From contig NZ_JAIZDA010000010.1 of NCBI RefSeq assembly GCF_020404405.1, forward strand, positions 78,004 to 142,003: a stretch of DNA of 64,000 bases, given 5' to 3'. The DNA comes from Novosphingobium sp. FKTRR1 (GTDB lineage Bacteria; Pseudomonadota; Alphaproteobacteria; Sphingomonadales; Sphingomonadaceae). Under the pieces are notes generated by a model. That model had not been told where the DNA came from and made no database searches. It saw nothing but the letters and a program-made list of their open reading frames with translations. The position numbers and the translations under genes were made by a program. Shown in pieces: positions 35,093 to 43,714 of the stretch; the first letter of the stretch is position 1; the number at the start of each line of letters is the position of its first letter.

Positions 35093-35836
35093 TCACTGGC
35101 CGGTCGCAGATGGCGAAGGCGCTTGCGATGGCGTCGGAGCCGCTTGCGATGGCGTCGGAGCCGCTTGCGATGGCGTCGGAGCCGCTTGCTGCGGAGCCGA
35201 CTCGGACTGCCCGGCAGCAGCAGCCAGCAACTGGTCGATCCGCGCCAGCCGGGCCTGCAGATCTTCACGATAGGGCGCGTCGGCCGGCGCACGACGCAGC
35301 AGGTCGGCCCAGGTGGCGCGGGCTTCGGGCAAGCGGCCGGATTGCGCCAAAGCCAACCCCATGAAAAACGGCGGCCCCGGATGATCGGGCGCGATCTTGG
35401 CCGCCTTGGCAAACGCGAATTGCGCAGCCGGGGTGATCAGCCCGTCCGAATGGCCGACCAGCGTGTTGCCCAGCGCCACCCACAAGTCCGCGTCCTTGGG
35501 CTCTTGCGCCACGGCCTTGCCCAGAATGTCGGATGCGGCGCGATACTGGCCCTCGCGGGTCAGCGCATCGGCAAGGATCAGCCAGCTACGCCCCTTGCCG
35601 AATTTGTCGCCCATCGCCTGCCGCTGGGTCAACAGCGTGGCATCGGCCGCCTTCTGGCTTTCGGCCGCCGGTTTGGGCGCTCCGGCAAGACCGGGATGGC
35701 CCTGCAACGCATAGCCCGCCACGCCGAACAGCAGCGCGGCCCCGGTGATCTCCCAGCCGACGCGCGGCAAGCGCAAGCCGAAGGCCAGCACACCGAACAC
35801 AACGAGCACGATGCCCAGAATCAGCAGCCAGGTCAT
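35093..35836 (-). CDS. ccmI: Cytochrome c maturation TPR protein CcmI (CycH), short form
   Basis: 247 aa. Two N-terminal membrane helices (LLILGIVLVVFGVLAFGL and EITGAALLFGVAGYAL) are followed by a tetratricopeptide region (RSWLILADALTREGQYRAAS, ADLWVALGNTL, FFMGLALAQSGRLPEAR). CcmI holds apocytochromes for haem ligation by CcmF/H. The C-terminus is a perfect 7-residue repeat (APTPSQA) encoded by a 21-bp minisatellite. Overlaps ccmH by 4 nt. Shorter than the enteric protein; it fits the alphaproteobacterial form. Confidence 0.85.
   Translation of the reverse strand: MTWLLILGIVLVVFGVLAFGLRLPRVGWEITGAALLFGVAGYALQGHPGLAGAPKPAAESQKAADATLLTQRQAMGDKFGKGRSWLILADALTREGQYRAASDILGKAVAQEPKDADLWVALGNTLVGHSDGLITPAAQFAFAKAAKIAPDHPGPPFFMGLALAQSGRLPEARATWADLLRRAPADAPYREDLQARLARIDQLLAAAAGQSESAPQQAAPTPSQAAPTPSQAAPTPSQAPSPSATGQ
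35122..35184. repeat. 21-bp tandem repeat, three identical copies, inside ccmI
   Basis: The 21-bp unit starts at 35122, 35143 and 35164 and is identical in all three; a degraded fourth unit follows. It encodes APTPSQA on the minus strand, in frame, near the CcmI C-terminus. Copy number could vary between strains without a frameshift. Confidence 0.9.
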
Positions 35837-36288
35837 GCGCGATCTCCCTTGCGGAACCGACCGCGCAGCAACAGCGCCGCCAACGCTAGAAACACCACCG
35901 GGGCGCCGAACAGCGGCCAGGTGATCGGCTTCACTTGCGGAGTATAGCTGACATAGTCGCCATAGCGTTCGATCAGCCAGCCGCGAATCGCCTCGGGATC
36001 CTCACCCGCCGCAATCCGCATGCGCACCTGATGACGCATGTCACCGGCCATCGGTGCGTCCGAATCGGCAATCGACTGGCTCTGACACTTAAGACAGCGC
36101 AGCGTTTCCATCAGCGCCTGCGCCTTGGCCTCTTGCTGCGGATCGGCCAGTTGCTTGTAGGCATAGGGCGCGGGCGGCAGCGAATCCTGCGCCTGAGCGG
36201 ACTGGGCAAACGGCAGCGCCACGGCAAACAGCAGCGCCGCAACGATCTGGACAACGATCTGGGGAACTATCTGGATAGGGCGCCTCAC
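35833..36288 (-). CDS. ccmH: Cytochrome c-type biogenesis protein CcmH
   Basis: 151 aa from GTG 36288. A signal/anchor segment (QIVAALLFAVALPFAQSAQA) is followed by the CxxC redox motif in TLRCLKCQSQSIADSDA and GDMRHQVRMRIAAGEDP, and a C-terminal membrane helix. CcmH keeps the apocytochrome CxxCH thiols reduced. The N-terminal part is made by a 12-bp imperfect repeat (36240-36275) that encodes IV-P/V-Q. GTGA overlap with ccmG and ATGA overlap with ccmI. Confidence 0.93.
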   Translation of the reverse strand: MRRPIQIVPQIVVQIVAALLFAVALPFAQSAQAQDSLPPAPYAYKQLADPQQEAKAQALMETLRCLKCQSQSIADSDAPMAGDMRHQVRMRIAAGEDPEAIRGWLIERYGDYVSYTPQVKPITWPLFGAPVVFLALAALLLRGRFRKGDRA

Positions 36289-36860
36289 GATGCAGCCTCC
36301 GCCAGTTTTTGCAGGATCAACGGCACATCTTGCGGCTGGATCGCGCCGATGTGCTGATACCGGATCACGCCCTTGGCATCGACCACGAACGTTTCGGGCA
36401 CACCCGACGACCCGATCGCCAGTTGCACCTGACTTACATCATCCTTGCCAATGCGGACAAACGGATTGCCGTTGGTGGCAAGGAACCGCGCCAGATCATC
36501 CTTGCGGTCGCGAATGGCGACACCGTCGATCTCGACGCCAAGCTGGGCCAGTTGCGCCAGTTGCGGCGATTCGACCGCGCACGGCACACACCAGCTGGCA
36601 AAGACGTTGAGCAGGCGCGGCTTCTTGCCAGCCTTGAACTCGGCAGTCGACAGGCCCGGACGATCGGCGCTGGCGGGCGGCAAGTCAAACGCTGGCAACG
36701 GCTTGTCGATGAACGCGCTCACCACTTCGCGATCGGCAGGACGGACCAGTCCATAGACCACGAGCGCGAGGAACCCGCCGAACAGGATCAGTGGCAGCCA
36801 CAGCGCAAGGCCGGGCTTGCGGGGCTTGGGAGCCGGGGGAGGCGTGACGGTCTGGTTCAT
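36285..36860 (-). CDS. ccmG: Thiol:disulfide interchange protein CcmG (DsbE)
   Basis: 191 aa. Periplasmic thioredoxin-like protein anchored by one N-terminal helix (LWLPLILFGGFLALVVYGLV). The active site is FASWCVPCAVESPQL; the cis-Pro region reads GSSGVPETFVVDAKG. It supplies reductant to CcmH/apocytochrome. ATG 36860 is preferred over 36881 because AGAAGG lies 8 nt before it. It is 24 nt after the ccmF stop and overlaps ccmH by 4 nt. Confidence 0.93.
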   Translation of the reverse strand: MNQTVTPPPAPKPRKPGLALWLPLILFGGFLALVVYGLVRPADREVVSAFIDKPLPAFDLPPASADRPGLSTAEFKAGKKPRLLNVFASWCVPCAVESPQLAQLAQLGVEIDGVAIRDRKDDLARFLATNGNPFVRIGKDDVSQVQLAIGSSGVPETFVVDAKGVIRYQHIGAIQPQDVPLILQKLAEAAS

Positions 36861-36883
36861 AAGCCCATCCTTCTCGGCCATCC

Positions 36884-38833
36884 TCAGCGACCCTGCCTGT
36901 GGCGGCGGTAGGCGATCTTGTCGGTGGCGATCAGGCGGCGCACATCAGCAGCCACCCGCCCCAGCAGCGCCAGCAAGCCACCCAGCGCGATCAGCGCGCC
37001 GCCGTACCAGATCATCGGCACGAAAGGCTTCCACCAGAAGCGCATCTGCCAGCGGCCGTCCTCGCCCTCTTCGCCCAGCACCGCGTAAAGCTGGCCGTTC
37101 CAGCGCGTTTTCAGCGCGGATTCGGTGCGGTTGCCCGGTGGGCTGGCGAATGTGCGCGCCTGCGGGTGCAGGATCATGGGCGCTGCCCCGCCATAGCGCG
37201 CCTCGACCGTGGCTTCGAGCGCGGTCCAGTTGGGTCCGGCAACCGGCGCCATGCCGGTCAGCGTCACCGTGTATGGCCCCACCTGCTGGCTGTCGCCGGG
37301 GTTCATCGCGGCCAGCCGCTCGGTCGAAAAGGCGCTCTCGCTGGCCATGCCGAACAGCGCCACCGCCACGCCGAAGTGGGCGATGACCATGCCCCAGATC
37401 GGCAGCGGCGTGCGGGCCAGATTACGCCCGCGCAACGGCAGCCAACTCGCCACGCCAAGCCCCGCCGCAATGCCGATGCCGAGCGCGGGCAGAATGCCGA
37501 TGCCCTTGGCAAAGGCTTCCACACCCGCAAACACAAGCACCGCCAGAAGCGCGCAGACCGCGACTGGCGCGCTGACCCGCCCGGCCTTGTCCTGCCGCCA
37601 GCGCAGCAACGGCCCGACCATCAGCACCGCCAGCATCGGCAGCACGAAGATCGCCGAAACCGGGTTGAAATAGGGCGGCCCGACCGAAACCTTTACCCCG
37701 AACGCTTCGGTCAGCAGCGGGTAAAGCGTGCCCAGCAGCACGATCCCCAGCACGCCGCACAGCATCACGTTGTTGAACACCAGCGCGGCTTCGCGGCTGA
37801 CGAAGCTGAACCGCGCGCCTTCGGTCACCGTGCTGGCGCGCAGGCCGAACAGCAGCAGCGCGCCGCCGATGTAAATCGCCAGCAGCGCAAGGATGAAGCC
37901 GCCGCGCGTCGGGTCCACCGCAAAGGCATGGACCGAAGTCAGGATGCCCGAGCGGACCAGAAAGGTGCCGACCATCGACATCGAGAACGCCACCACGCCC
38001 AGCATCACCGTCCACGCGCGCAAGGCATTGCGGCTGGCCAGCACCGATACCGAATGCAGCAGCGCCGTCGCCGCCAGCCAAGGCATCAGCGAGGCATTCT
38101 CCACCGGATCCCAGAACCACCAGCCGCCCCAGCCGAGCGTGTAGTACGCCCAGTACGATCCGGCCGTGATGCCCAGAGTCAGGAACACCCAGGCGCCCAG
38201 CACCCACGGACGCATCGCGCGGGCAAAGGCCGGGCCGACATCGCGGGTGACCAGCGCGCCGATGGCAAAGCTGAACGCGATCGAAAGCCCGACATAACCG
38301 ACGTAAAGCGTCGGCGGATGGAACGCGAGGCCGATGTCCTGCAACAGCGGATTGAGCCCGTTGCCATCGGCGGGAGGCTCGGCCAGCCGGGCGAACGGGT
38401 TCGAAGCCAGCAGCAGGAACGCATAGAAACCAAGACTGACAAAGGCTTGGCCTGCCAGCGTGGCGATCAGCGTATCCTCGCGCAGCCGCTTTTCGATCAG
38501 CGCCACAAATCCCCCGGCCACGCTCATGATCGTGACCCACAGCAGCATCGAGCCTTCGTGATTGCCCCATGTTCCCGCCAGCTTGAAGATGAACGGCTTG
38601 GCCGAATGGCTGTTTTCAGCCACCAGCTTGACCGACAGGTCGGTGGTCAGGAACAAGTCGATCAGCGCCATGAACGAGACCAGCACCAGCACGCCCTGCA
38701 TCACTGCCACCGGACGGATGATCCCGGCAAGTTGCGCACCTTGCGGCCGCAGCGCCAGCACGCCCGCGATCAATTGCAACGCGGCCAGCGCCGCAGCCAT
38801 CCACAGCAGGGCAAGGCCCAGTTCAGCAATCAT
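36884..38833 (-). CDS. ccmF: Cytochrome c haem lyase subunit CcmF
   Basis: 649 aa with about 14 membrane helices. The tryptophan-rich haem-handling motif is clear: WGGWWFWDPVENASLMPWL near residue 240. Other conserved stretches are GTWGNHEGSMLLWV and FLVRSGILTSVHAFAVDP. Together with CcmH/I it attaches haem from holo-CcmE to apocytochromes. It lies 12 nt downstream of ccmE and upstream of ccmG on the minus strand. A very long antisense open frame over it (36899-39436) is an artefact of high GC. Confidence 0.96.
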   Translation of the reverse strand: MIAELGLALLWMAAALAALQLIAGVLALRPQGAQLAGIIRPVAVMQGVLVLVSFMALIDLFLTTDLSVKLVAENSHSAKPFIFKLAGTWGNHEGSMLLWVTIMSVAGGFVALIEKRLREDTLIATLAGQAFVSLGFYAFLLLASNPFARLAEPPADGNGLNPLLQDIGLAFHPPTLYVGYVGLSIAFSFAIGALVTRDVGPAFARAMRPWVLGAWVFLTLGITAGSYWAYYTLGWGGWWFWDPVENASLMPWLAATALLHSVSVLASRNALRAWTVMLGVVAFSMSMVGTFLVRSGILTSVHAFAVDPTRGGFILALLAIYIGGALLLFGLRASTVTEGARFSFVSREAALVFNNVMLCGVLGIVLLGTLYPLLTEAFGVKVSVGPPYFNPVSAIFVLPMLAVLMVGPLLRWRQDKAGRVSAPVAVCALLAVLVFAGVEAFAKGIGILPALGIGIAAGLGVASWLPLRGRNLARTPLPIWGMVIAHFGVAVALFGMASESAFSTERLAAMNPGDSQQVGPYTVTLTGMAPVAGPNWTALEATVEARYGGAAPMILHPQARTFASPPGNRTESALKTRWNGQLYAVLGEEGEDGRWQMRFWWKPFVPMIWYGGALIALGGLLALLGRVAADVRRLIATDKIAYRRHRQGR

Positions 38834-38845
38834 GGGGTCTCGCGA

Positions 38846-39328
38846 TCATTTGGTTTGCGCCACAACTTGCCGGGCTTGCGCCGTGGTCATGTTCTTCATT
38901 TCGCGCGGAACGTACTTTTCATCGTGCTTGGCCAGCAGGTTGTCGGCAACGAAGGTGGTGCCCTCCATCCGCCCTTCGGCCACCACGCCCGATCCTTCTA
39001 CGAACAGGTCGGGGGTGATGCCGGTAAAGCGCACCGGCACCCGCGCCTTGCCATCGCCGACGATGAAACGGATCGTCACGCCATCGGGCTGCGTCTTGAT
39101 CGAGCCCTTTTCGACCATCCCGCCAAGCCGCACCGCGCGCCCGGCCTCGGGCGGGCTGGCGACAAGATCGGCGGGCAGATAGAAATACGAGGCCTGTTTG
39201 CTCAAAGCATAGGCAGCCAGCAGCCCCGCGCCGATCAGCGCGACCAGCGCGAACACCAGCAGCACCAGTCGCTGGTGCTTGGCCTTGATCCCGCCCGAAC
39301 GGCCGGGGCTTGCATTGGTGGCGCTCAT
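38846..39328 (-). CDS. ccmE: Cytochrome c maturation haem chaperone CcmE
   Basis: 160 aa. One N-terminal anchor helix (LVLLVFALVALIGAGLLAAY), then the OB-fold domain with VRLGGMVEKGSI, GITPDLFVEGSGVVAEG and the haem-binding His in LLAKHDEKYVPREM. Carries haem from CcmC to CcmF. Its ATG overlaps the TGA of ccmD. Confidence 0.95.
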   Translation of the reverse strand: MSATNASPGRSGGIKAKHQRLVLLVFALVALIGAGLLAAYALSKQASYFYLPADLVASPPEAGRAVRLGGMVEKGSIKTQPDGVTIRFIVGDGKARVPVRFTGITPDLFVEGSGVVAEGRMEGTTFVADNLLAKHDEKYVPREMKNMTTAQARQVVAQTK

Positions 39329-39468
39329 TTGCGTTTCTTGACCTCGTCACGCCGGCGTTCGGCGCGCTGCATCGCCCACAGACTCAACCCCACCAGCACG
39401 ACCATGCCCAGCGCACCGATGGTCAGCGCGGCATAGACGTAGTGCCATTGATCGAGCCGTTCGTGCAT
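39325..39468 (-). CDS. ccmD: Haem exporter protein CcmD
   Basis: 47 aa, too short for usual ORF cut-offs but fully supported: ATG 39468, one membrane helix (ALTIGALGMVVLVGLSLW) after a short HERLDQWHYVYAA segment with the conserved W-x-Y-V-h pattern, and a basic tail (QRAERRRDEVKKRK). Its TGA overlaps the ccmE ATG (ATGA), and it starts 12 nt after the ccmC stop. CcmD helps release holo-CcmE from CcmC/CcmAB. Confidence 0.9.
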   Translation of the reverse strand: MHERLDQWHYVYAALTIGALGMVVLVGLSLWAMQRAERRRDEVKKRK

Positions 39469-39480
39469 CGTGTTCGCCCG

Positions 39481-40209
39481 TTACCCCAACGCCTTGCGGC
39501 GCAGGCGGGCCTCGGTCTGGATATCGGCCAGCAGCATCCGCATCCGCGCGATCACCACGCCGCCGAACACCAGCGAAAAACCCAGCGCCGCGATCAGCAG
39601 CGGCCACAGGAAGGTGCCGTCGATCGCCGACTTGCCCATGGTGATCGAGGGCGGCTGGTGCAGGCTGTTCCACCACACCACCGAACGGTTGATGATCGGA
39701 ATGTTGATCGCGCCGACCAGGCCGAAGATCGCGGTCACGCGCCCCGCGCCGCTGCCCGCTGCGGCATCCTTTTGCGCCGCATCGGCCAGTGCGATATAGC
39801 CGAAATAAAGGAACAGCAGGATCAGGAAACTGGTCAACCGCCCGTCCCACACCCACCAAGTGCCCCATGTCGGCCGCGCCCAGATCGACCCGGTGGCAAG
39901 GCAGATGGCGGTGAACACCGCGCCCGGCACGGCGGCTGCGCGCGCGGCGATCCCGGCCAGCGGATGACGCCAGACAAGTTCGACCACGCTTGAGATCGCG
40001 ATGGTCGACCAGCCTGCCATGCCCAGCCAGGCCGACGGCACGTGGATGAACAGGATACGCACCGTATCGCCCATCAGGCGATCGGGCGGGACCATGAACA
40101 GGCCCCACGCCACAGCGCCGAACGACAACAGCAATCCGGGCACCAGCAGCGTCGGCAACAGCCAGCGCGCCATGCGCAAGAACCGGGCAGGATTGGCAAA
40201 ACCGTGCAT
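39481..40209 (-). CDS. ccmC: Haem exporter / haem-CcmE transferase CcmC
   Basis: 242 aa, six membrane helices. The tryptophan motif is WGTWWVWDGRLTSFLILLFLYFGY (read here in part), flanked by the two conserved periplasmic His regions (LFIHVPSAWLGMAGW and WWNSLHQPPSI). It loads haem on CcmE. ATG 40209 (MHGFANPARFL) is used; the longer frame to 40299 adds Arg-rich non-homologous residues. First gene of ccmCDEFGHI; ccmA and ccmB are not in the window. Confidence 0.95.
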   Translation of the reverse strand: MHGFANPARFLRMARWLLPTLLVPGLLLSFGAVAWGLFMVPPDRLMGDTVRILFIHVPSAWLGMAGWSTIAISSVVELVWRHPLAGIAARAAAVPGAVFTAICLATGSIWARPTWGTWWVWDGRLTSFLILLFLYFGYIALADAAQKDAAAGSGAGRVTAIFGLVGAINIPIINRSVVWWNSLHQPPSITMGKSAIDGTFLWPLLIAALGFSLVFGGVVIARMRMLLADIQTEARLRRKALG

Positions 40210-40371
40210 GACCGCCGAAAGACGTCGAATCCTCTGGCCGACGGAAAGGGGTGCCGCCGGGCGCAGCGCCGCTCTGCCACCCCCGCGCCCGCGCGGCAAG
40301 GGCCTAGACGGGGCAAAACCGGGGCAAAGGCAGTGTGCTTTGGTCTGAAATGCGCCTTCCCGCGCGTCGGA

Positions 40372-41463
40372 TCAGGCCCGGCCGATCAACCGCGCGGCCA
40401 TCCGGTCGGCCACGAGGCCCGGCGTTTCGCCGCTGCCCACGCTTTCCTGCCAGATGGCGCGCAACCGATCGGGAATGGCCGCAATCAACCGCTCCACTTG
40501 CGCCGGATCGGGCGCGATGCCACGTTGCCGCGCGTCATATTCCACGCCGATCGCCATCATCCCGCCCGCGTTGATCACATAATCGGGCGCAAGCAACACC
40601 CCGCGCGCCTGCAGCGCCTGCGCCTCGGCCGGGCTGGCCAACTGGTTGTTGGCTCCACCCGCCACGATCGGGGCCTGCATGGCGGCGACGGCCTGCGCAT
40701 CGATCACGCCGCCCAAGGCGCAAGGGCACAGCACATCGCAAGGCAGCGCCATGATGTCGGTGGCAGGCACTTCATCGGCCCCGATGCTGGCGGCCAACGC
40801 CTGCGCCTTGGCCCGATCGCGCCCCGCCAGCGTTACCCGCGCGCCCCGTTCCACCAGCAACCGCGCGGTGGCCATGCCGACCGCCCCGACGCCCTGAACC
40901 GCCACATGCAGCCCCGCCAGCGAGGTGCGGCCCATTTTCCACTCCACCGCCGCCGCAATTCCCGCGACAAGGCCCTTGGCCGTCCATGGTCCGGGTTGAC
41001 CGATAGCGCCGGGCAAGCCTGACAGAAAGCGGGTGCGCCCGGCCATCGCGACCATGTCGTCGAGCGTCATGCCAGCATCCTGCGCGGTCACATAGCGCCC
41101 GCCAAGCGCTTCCACCGCATCGGCAAAGGCTTCTACCATCGCCCCGGTCTTAACCGGTGCAGTCTTGGCCGATACAGTCTTGGCCGACCCAAAGGTGGCT
41201 GGATGGTCGGGCAGCAGCATAACCGCCTTGCCCCCGCCCAGCGGCAGCCCGGCCATGGCGTTCTTGAAACTCATCGCGCGCGACAGCCGCAGCGCATCGG
41301 CCACGCCCGCTGCCGTGTCGACATATGTTCCGGCGCGCACGCCGCCCGCAGCGGGCCCGCAATGAGTCGAATGAATCGCAATGATTGCCGACAAGCCGCT
41401 GGCTCGGTCATGCACGAACTGGATGAGTTCGTGCGCATCGAAGTCAGGCAGCAAACTGTCCAT
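40372..41463 (-). CDS. Glu/Leu/Phe/Val-type amino-acid dehydrogenase
   Basis: 363 aa. NAD(P)-dependent oxidative deamination of a branched or aromatic amino acid. The catalytic-site segment is AMSFKNAMAGLPLGGGKAVM, with the Lys of GGGKAV; the substrate end is GPAAGGVRAGTY; the Rossmann motif is VQGVGAVGMATARLLV. These are closest to leucine/phenylalanine dehydrogenase-like proteins. ATG 41463 (MDSLLPDFD) is chosen; the frame to 41532 reads through tRNA-His. It starts 27 nt downstream of tRNA-His on the same strand with no terminator between, so read-through transcription is possible. Confidence 0.87.
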   Translation of the reverse strand: MDSLLPDFDAHELIQFVHDRASGLSAIIAIHSTHCGPAAGGVRAGTYVDTAAGVADALRLSRAMSFKNAMAGLPLGGGKAVMLLPDHPATFGSAKTVSAKTAPVKTGAMVEAFADAVEALGGRYVTAQDAGMTLDDMVAMAGRTRFLSGLPGAIGQPGPWTAKGLVAGIAAAVEWKMGRTSLAGLHVAVQGVGAVGMATARLLVERGARVTLAGRDRAKAQALAASIGADEVPATDIMALPCDVLCPCALGGVIDAQAVAAMQAPIVAGGANNQLASPAEAQALQARGVLLAPDYVINAGGMMAIGVEYDARQRGIAPDPAQVERLIAAIPDRLRAIWQESVGSGETPGLVADRMAARLIGRA

Positions 41464-41489
41464 GCATTTCCCGCCAATCCGGGGAAAAA

Positions 41490-41566
41490 TGGGGCGATCG
41501 AGGGGGTTCGAACCCCCGACCTCCGGTACCACAAACCGGCGCTCTAACCAACTGAGCTACGATCGC
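41490..41566 (-). tRNA. tRNA-His (GTG)
   Basis: 77 nt on the minus strand with encoded CCA (tgg at 41490-41492 on the plus strand). The acceptor is GCGATCG/CGATCGC, the discriminator is C73 and a G precedes the 5' end at 41567 (the G-1 required in tRNA-His). Anticodon stem CCGGT/ACCGG with loop TTGTGGT, anticodon GTG. D- and T-arms are normal (GGTTCGAACCC in the T-arm). Confidence 0.95.
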
Positions 41567-41694
41567 CACACACCCTGCAATCAGGGTCAGCAACGGCCAC
41601 GGAAAGACCTTGGCGTTGCGAGACGCGCGCTTTTGCAGAAAGGCGACAAAATGAAAAGCGAAAATTGCATCAATCGCCATCCGGACCGCGCCGC

Positions 41695-42726
41695 TCAGCG
41701 ACTTTCCTCGTCTCCCCAGCGACGCATCACCACGTGCGGACGCTCTGAACCGGCATCGATCAGACTCTCCACATCGAGCCGCAACGAACCAGCCGCGACG
41801 TTCTGCCTCAATGCGTACCACCGACTGCGCACCCGCAACTGTCCAGGCGGAACAGTCAGACCCTCAGCCACCGGTCCGGTGGCCAGCTTGGGACCGGACG
41901 CGGCCGACAGCCCCGCCCCGAATGCGCGCAGCACCGGTTCGCTGTTTTCCCAGCCATCGGGCGGCCGCGCGGCCAGCAGCGCCTGTGCCCGCGCCAATGG
42001 CATGGCGGCAGGCGCAAGCATGGTCAGCAACGGTGCCTGATCGGGGCGCAAGGTGTTGACATTGATTGGCGAAAGTTCCGTTTCCGGCAGCGCGCACAGC
42101 CATGGCCGCAACCGCTGGTAGAGTTGCGGCGTCATCCCCTTTACCGCGCGCAGCTCGCTAAGATCGGCGATCATCCGCCCGGCGGTGCGATAGGCGACCG
42201 ACTGGCGCAGATACCAGCCATCTTCCGCGCCATTGGGTGCGGGCGAATCGTCGCTATCGATCCAGTCTGCCATGGCATCGCTTAGCGGAAACGATTCGCC
42301 GGGCGGAATCGCCAGCGATGCCATCAACGCGCGCAATTGCCGCAGCGCCAAAAGCCGGGTCGAATACCCTTCGCTTGGTCCGGGTTCGACCAGCGAATTG
42401 ACGTTGAAGCAATTTCCCGCGTCGTCCAGCCTTGCGGTGATCCGCGCCCGCCCCAGCGCGGTCATCGTATCGCGGCCAAGTACCCCGGAACGCTCAACGG
42501 TCCGCGCCGCATCGGCTGTCACCAACGCGCGCACATGCACCAGCCCGAGTTGTTCGCCGCCCGCCATTGCCAGTCGCGCCTCACCCATCGCTTGCGCATT
42601 CACCGCGAGCCGGGTGGCCAGGTTGAGCCGATCGAGCATGATCGAGGCGATCACCGCCATGACCGCGACCAGCAGCAACACCGCGAGCAGCGCTGCGCCG
42701 GTGTCACGTTCGAAACGCCCGTTCAC
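41695..42726 (-). CDS. gspK: Type II secretion minor pseudopilin GspK
   Basis: 343 aa from GTG 42726, which overlaps the gspJ TGA (GTGA). The N-terminal hydrophobic segment is preceded by RDTGAALLAVLLLVAVMAVI, the GspK-type prepilin region, and the large globular domain has DDAGNCFNVNSLV and SPINVNTLRPDQAPLL, both typical of GspK. It caps the pseudopilus with GspI/J. Last gene of gspHIJK; nothing else of the pathway follows. Confidence 0.9.
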   Translation of the reverse strand: MNGRFERDTGAALLAVLLLVAVMAVIASIMLDRLNLATRLAVNAQAMGEARLAMAGGEQLGLVHVRALVTADAARTVERSGVLGRDTMTALGRARITARLDDAGNCFNVNSLVEPGPSEGYSTRLLALRQLRALMASLAIPPGESFPLSDAMADWIDSDDSPAPNGAEDGWYLRQSVAYRTAGRMIADLSELRAVKGMTPQLYQRLRPWLCALPETELSPINVNTLRPDQAPLLTMLAPAAMPLARAQALLAARPPDGWENSEPVLRAFGAGLSAASGPKLATGPVAEGLTVPPGQLRVRSRWYALRQNVAAGSLRLDVESLIDAGSERPHVVMRRWGDEESR

Positions 42727-43316
42727 GGAACGCCGGGCCCGACAGGAGTGACGACGCGCAACGGCACTTGCCCCGCCTTGAACGGAAGCAGGATCTCGAC
42801 CGCAACCGGCAAATCGGTCGGCCCGGTTGGTTGCCAGGTGGCACGCCATCGCCCGTCGCCCATGCGCCAGCGTATCGTCGGCGCTGCGCGCAGCGCCAGC
42901 AACGCCGCGCCCTGATCCTGTGCAGCGCCATCCAGATAAGGATAACCTGTCCGCACCAGCGACCGGCCATCCCAGCGGTATTCGACCTTTTGCAGCGAAG
43001 CGCGCGGGGCGGCATCGGGGTTGTCCCAGCCCCCGCGCGTCAAACGCAGCAGCACCGCCCCGGTCGACTCCAGCGCGGGATGGACAATGCCACTCTGATC
43101 GCGCGATGGGCGCGCCGCCGCCTGCGCCAGATCGGCTGTCCAGATCGCCAGAAAGCGACGGCGTTCGGCAATGGCAGCGGTGCGTTGGCGGCTGACCTGT
43201 TCGGCATCGACGCTAAAGCGCAGCAACAGCAGGCCACTGCTTGCCAGCATGGCGAAAATGCTGAGCGCCACAAGCATTTCGACCAGCGTGAAGCCGTTGA
43301 CCGGTCGGCTGATCAT
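42723..43316 (-). CDS. gspJ: Type II secretion minor pseudopilin GspJ
   Basis: 197 aa. Prepilin N-terminus RPVNGFTLVEMLVALSIFAML (cleavage after Gly, Glu at +5) and the GspJ body with VEYRWDGRSLVRTGYPYLD. Forms the tip complex with GspI and GspK. Overlaps gspI by 4 nt (ATGA) and gspK by 4 nt. Confidence 0.9.
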   Translation of the reverse strand: MISRPVNGFTLVEMLVALSIFAMLASSGLLLLRFSVDAEQVSRQRTAAIAERRRFLAIWTADLAQAAARPSRDQSGIVHPALESTGAVLLRLTRGGWDNPDAAPRASLQKVEYRWDGRSLVRTGYPYLDGAAQDQGAALLALRAAPTIRWRMGDGRWRATWQPTGPTDLPVAVEILLPFKAGQVPLRVVTPVGPGVP

Positions 43317-43714
43317 GGCGCATCGCCACGGCGGATGAACTCAAGCGTCGTTGCAGGCGCCCCCCTGCCAGGAGCCGCATCCTGCACCACAAACCGCACT
43401 TTCAGCAAAGCGCCATCGTCCAGCCGCGCGACGGATCGTTGCCACGCAAAACGGTGACCGGCGTTGGTTACGGCGCCGTCGGCAACCCCGACCGGCGGCG
43501 GAAGGGGATCGGACTGCGCCTCTGCGACAAGGTTATGGGCCACCACCTCGCGCAAGAAGCGCTGGTCAAGATCGGCCGTCTGTCCGAGCGAGAGACCTTC
43601 CAGCCGCTCCAGCGCCAATGCGGCAATGGCAAACACGGCAAGCGCCACCATCAGTTCAAGCAGCGTAAAGCCGCTGTCCACGCCTTTGCAGCCGGGGGTG
43701 CGGTCAACGCGCAT
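43313..43714 (-). CDS. gspI: Type II secretion minor pseudopilin GspI
   Basis: 133 aa. Prepilin signal VDSGFTLLELMVALAVFAIA followed by a short GspI body (AHNLVAEAQSDPLPPP, FAWQRSVARL). ATG 43714 is chosen, overlapping gspH by 11 nt; the frame to 43822 would place the pilin signal far from the N-terminus. Confidence 0.88.
   Translation of the reverse strand: MRVDRTPGCKGVDSGFTLLELMVALAVFAIAALALERLEGLSLGQTADLDQRFLREVVAHNLVAEAQSDPLPPPVGVADGAVTNAGHRFAWQRSVARLDDGALLKVRFVVQDAAPGRGAPATTLEFIRRGDAP

Noticed and set aside
36899..39436. 845-codon open frame on the plus strand
   Set aside because: It is antisense to ccmF-ccmE, whose products are unmistakable; the frame is open because of high GC third positions. 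The translation is Arg/His/Gln-rich without any fold signature.
41381..41600. Coding frame with SRGFEPPTSGTTN on the plus strand
   Set aside because: Reverse reading of tRNA-His, not a protein.
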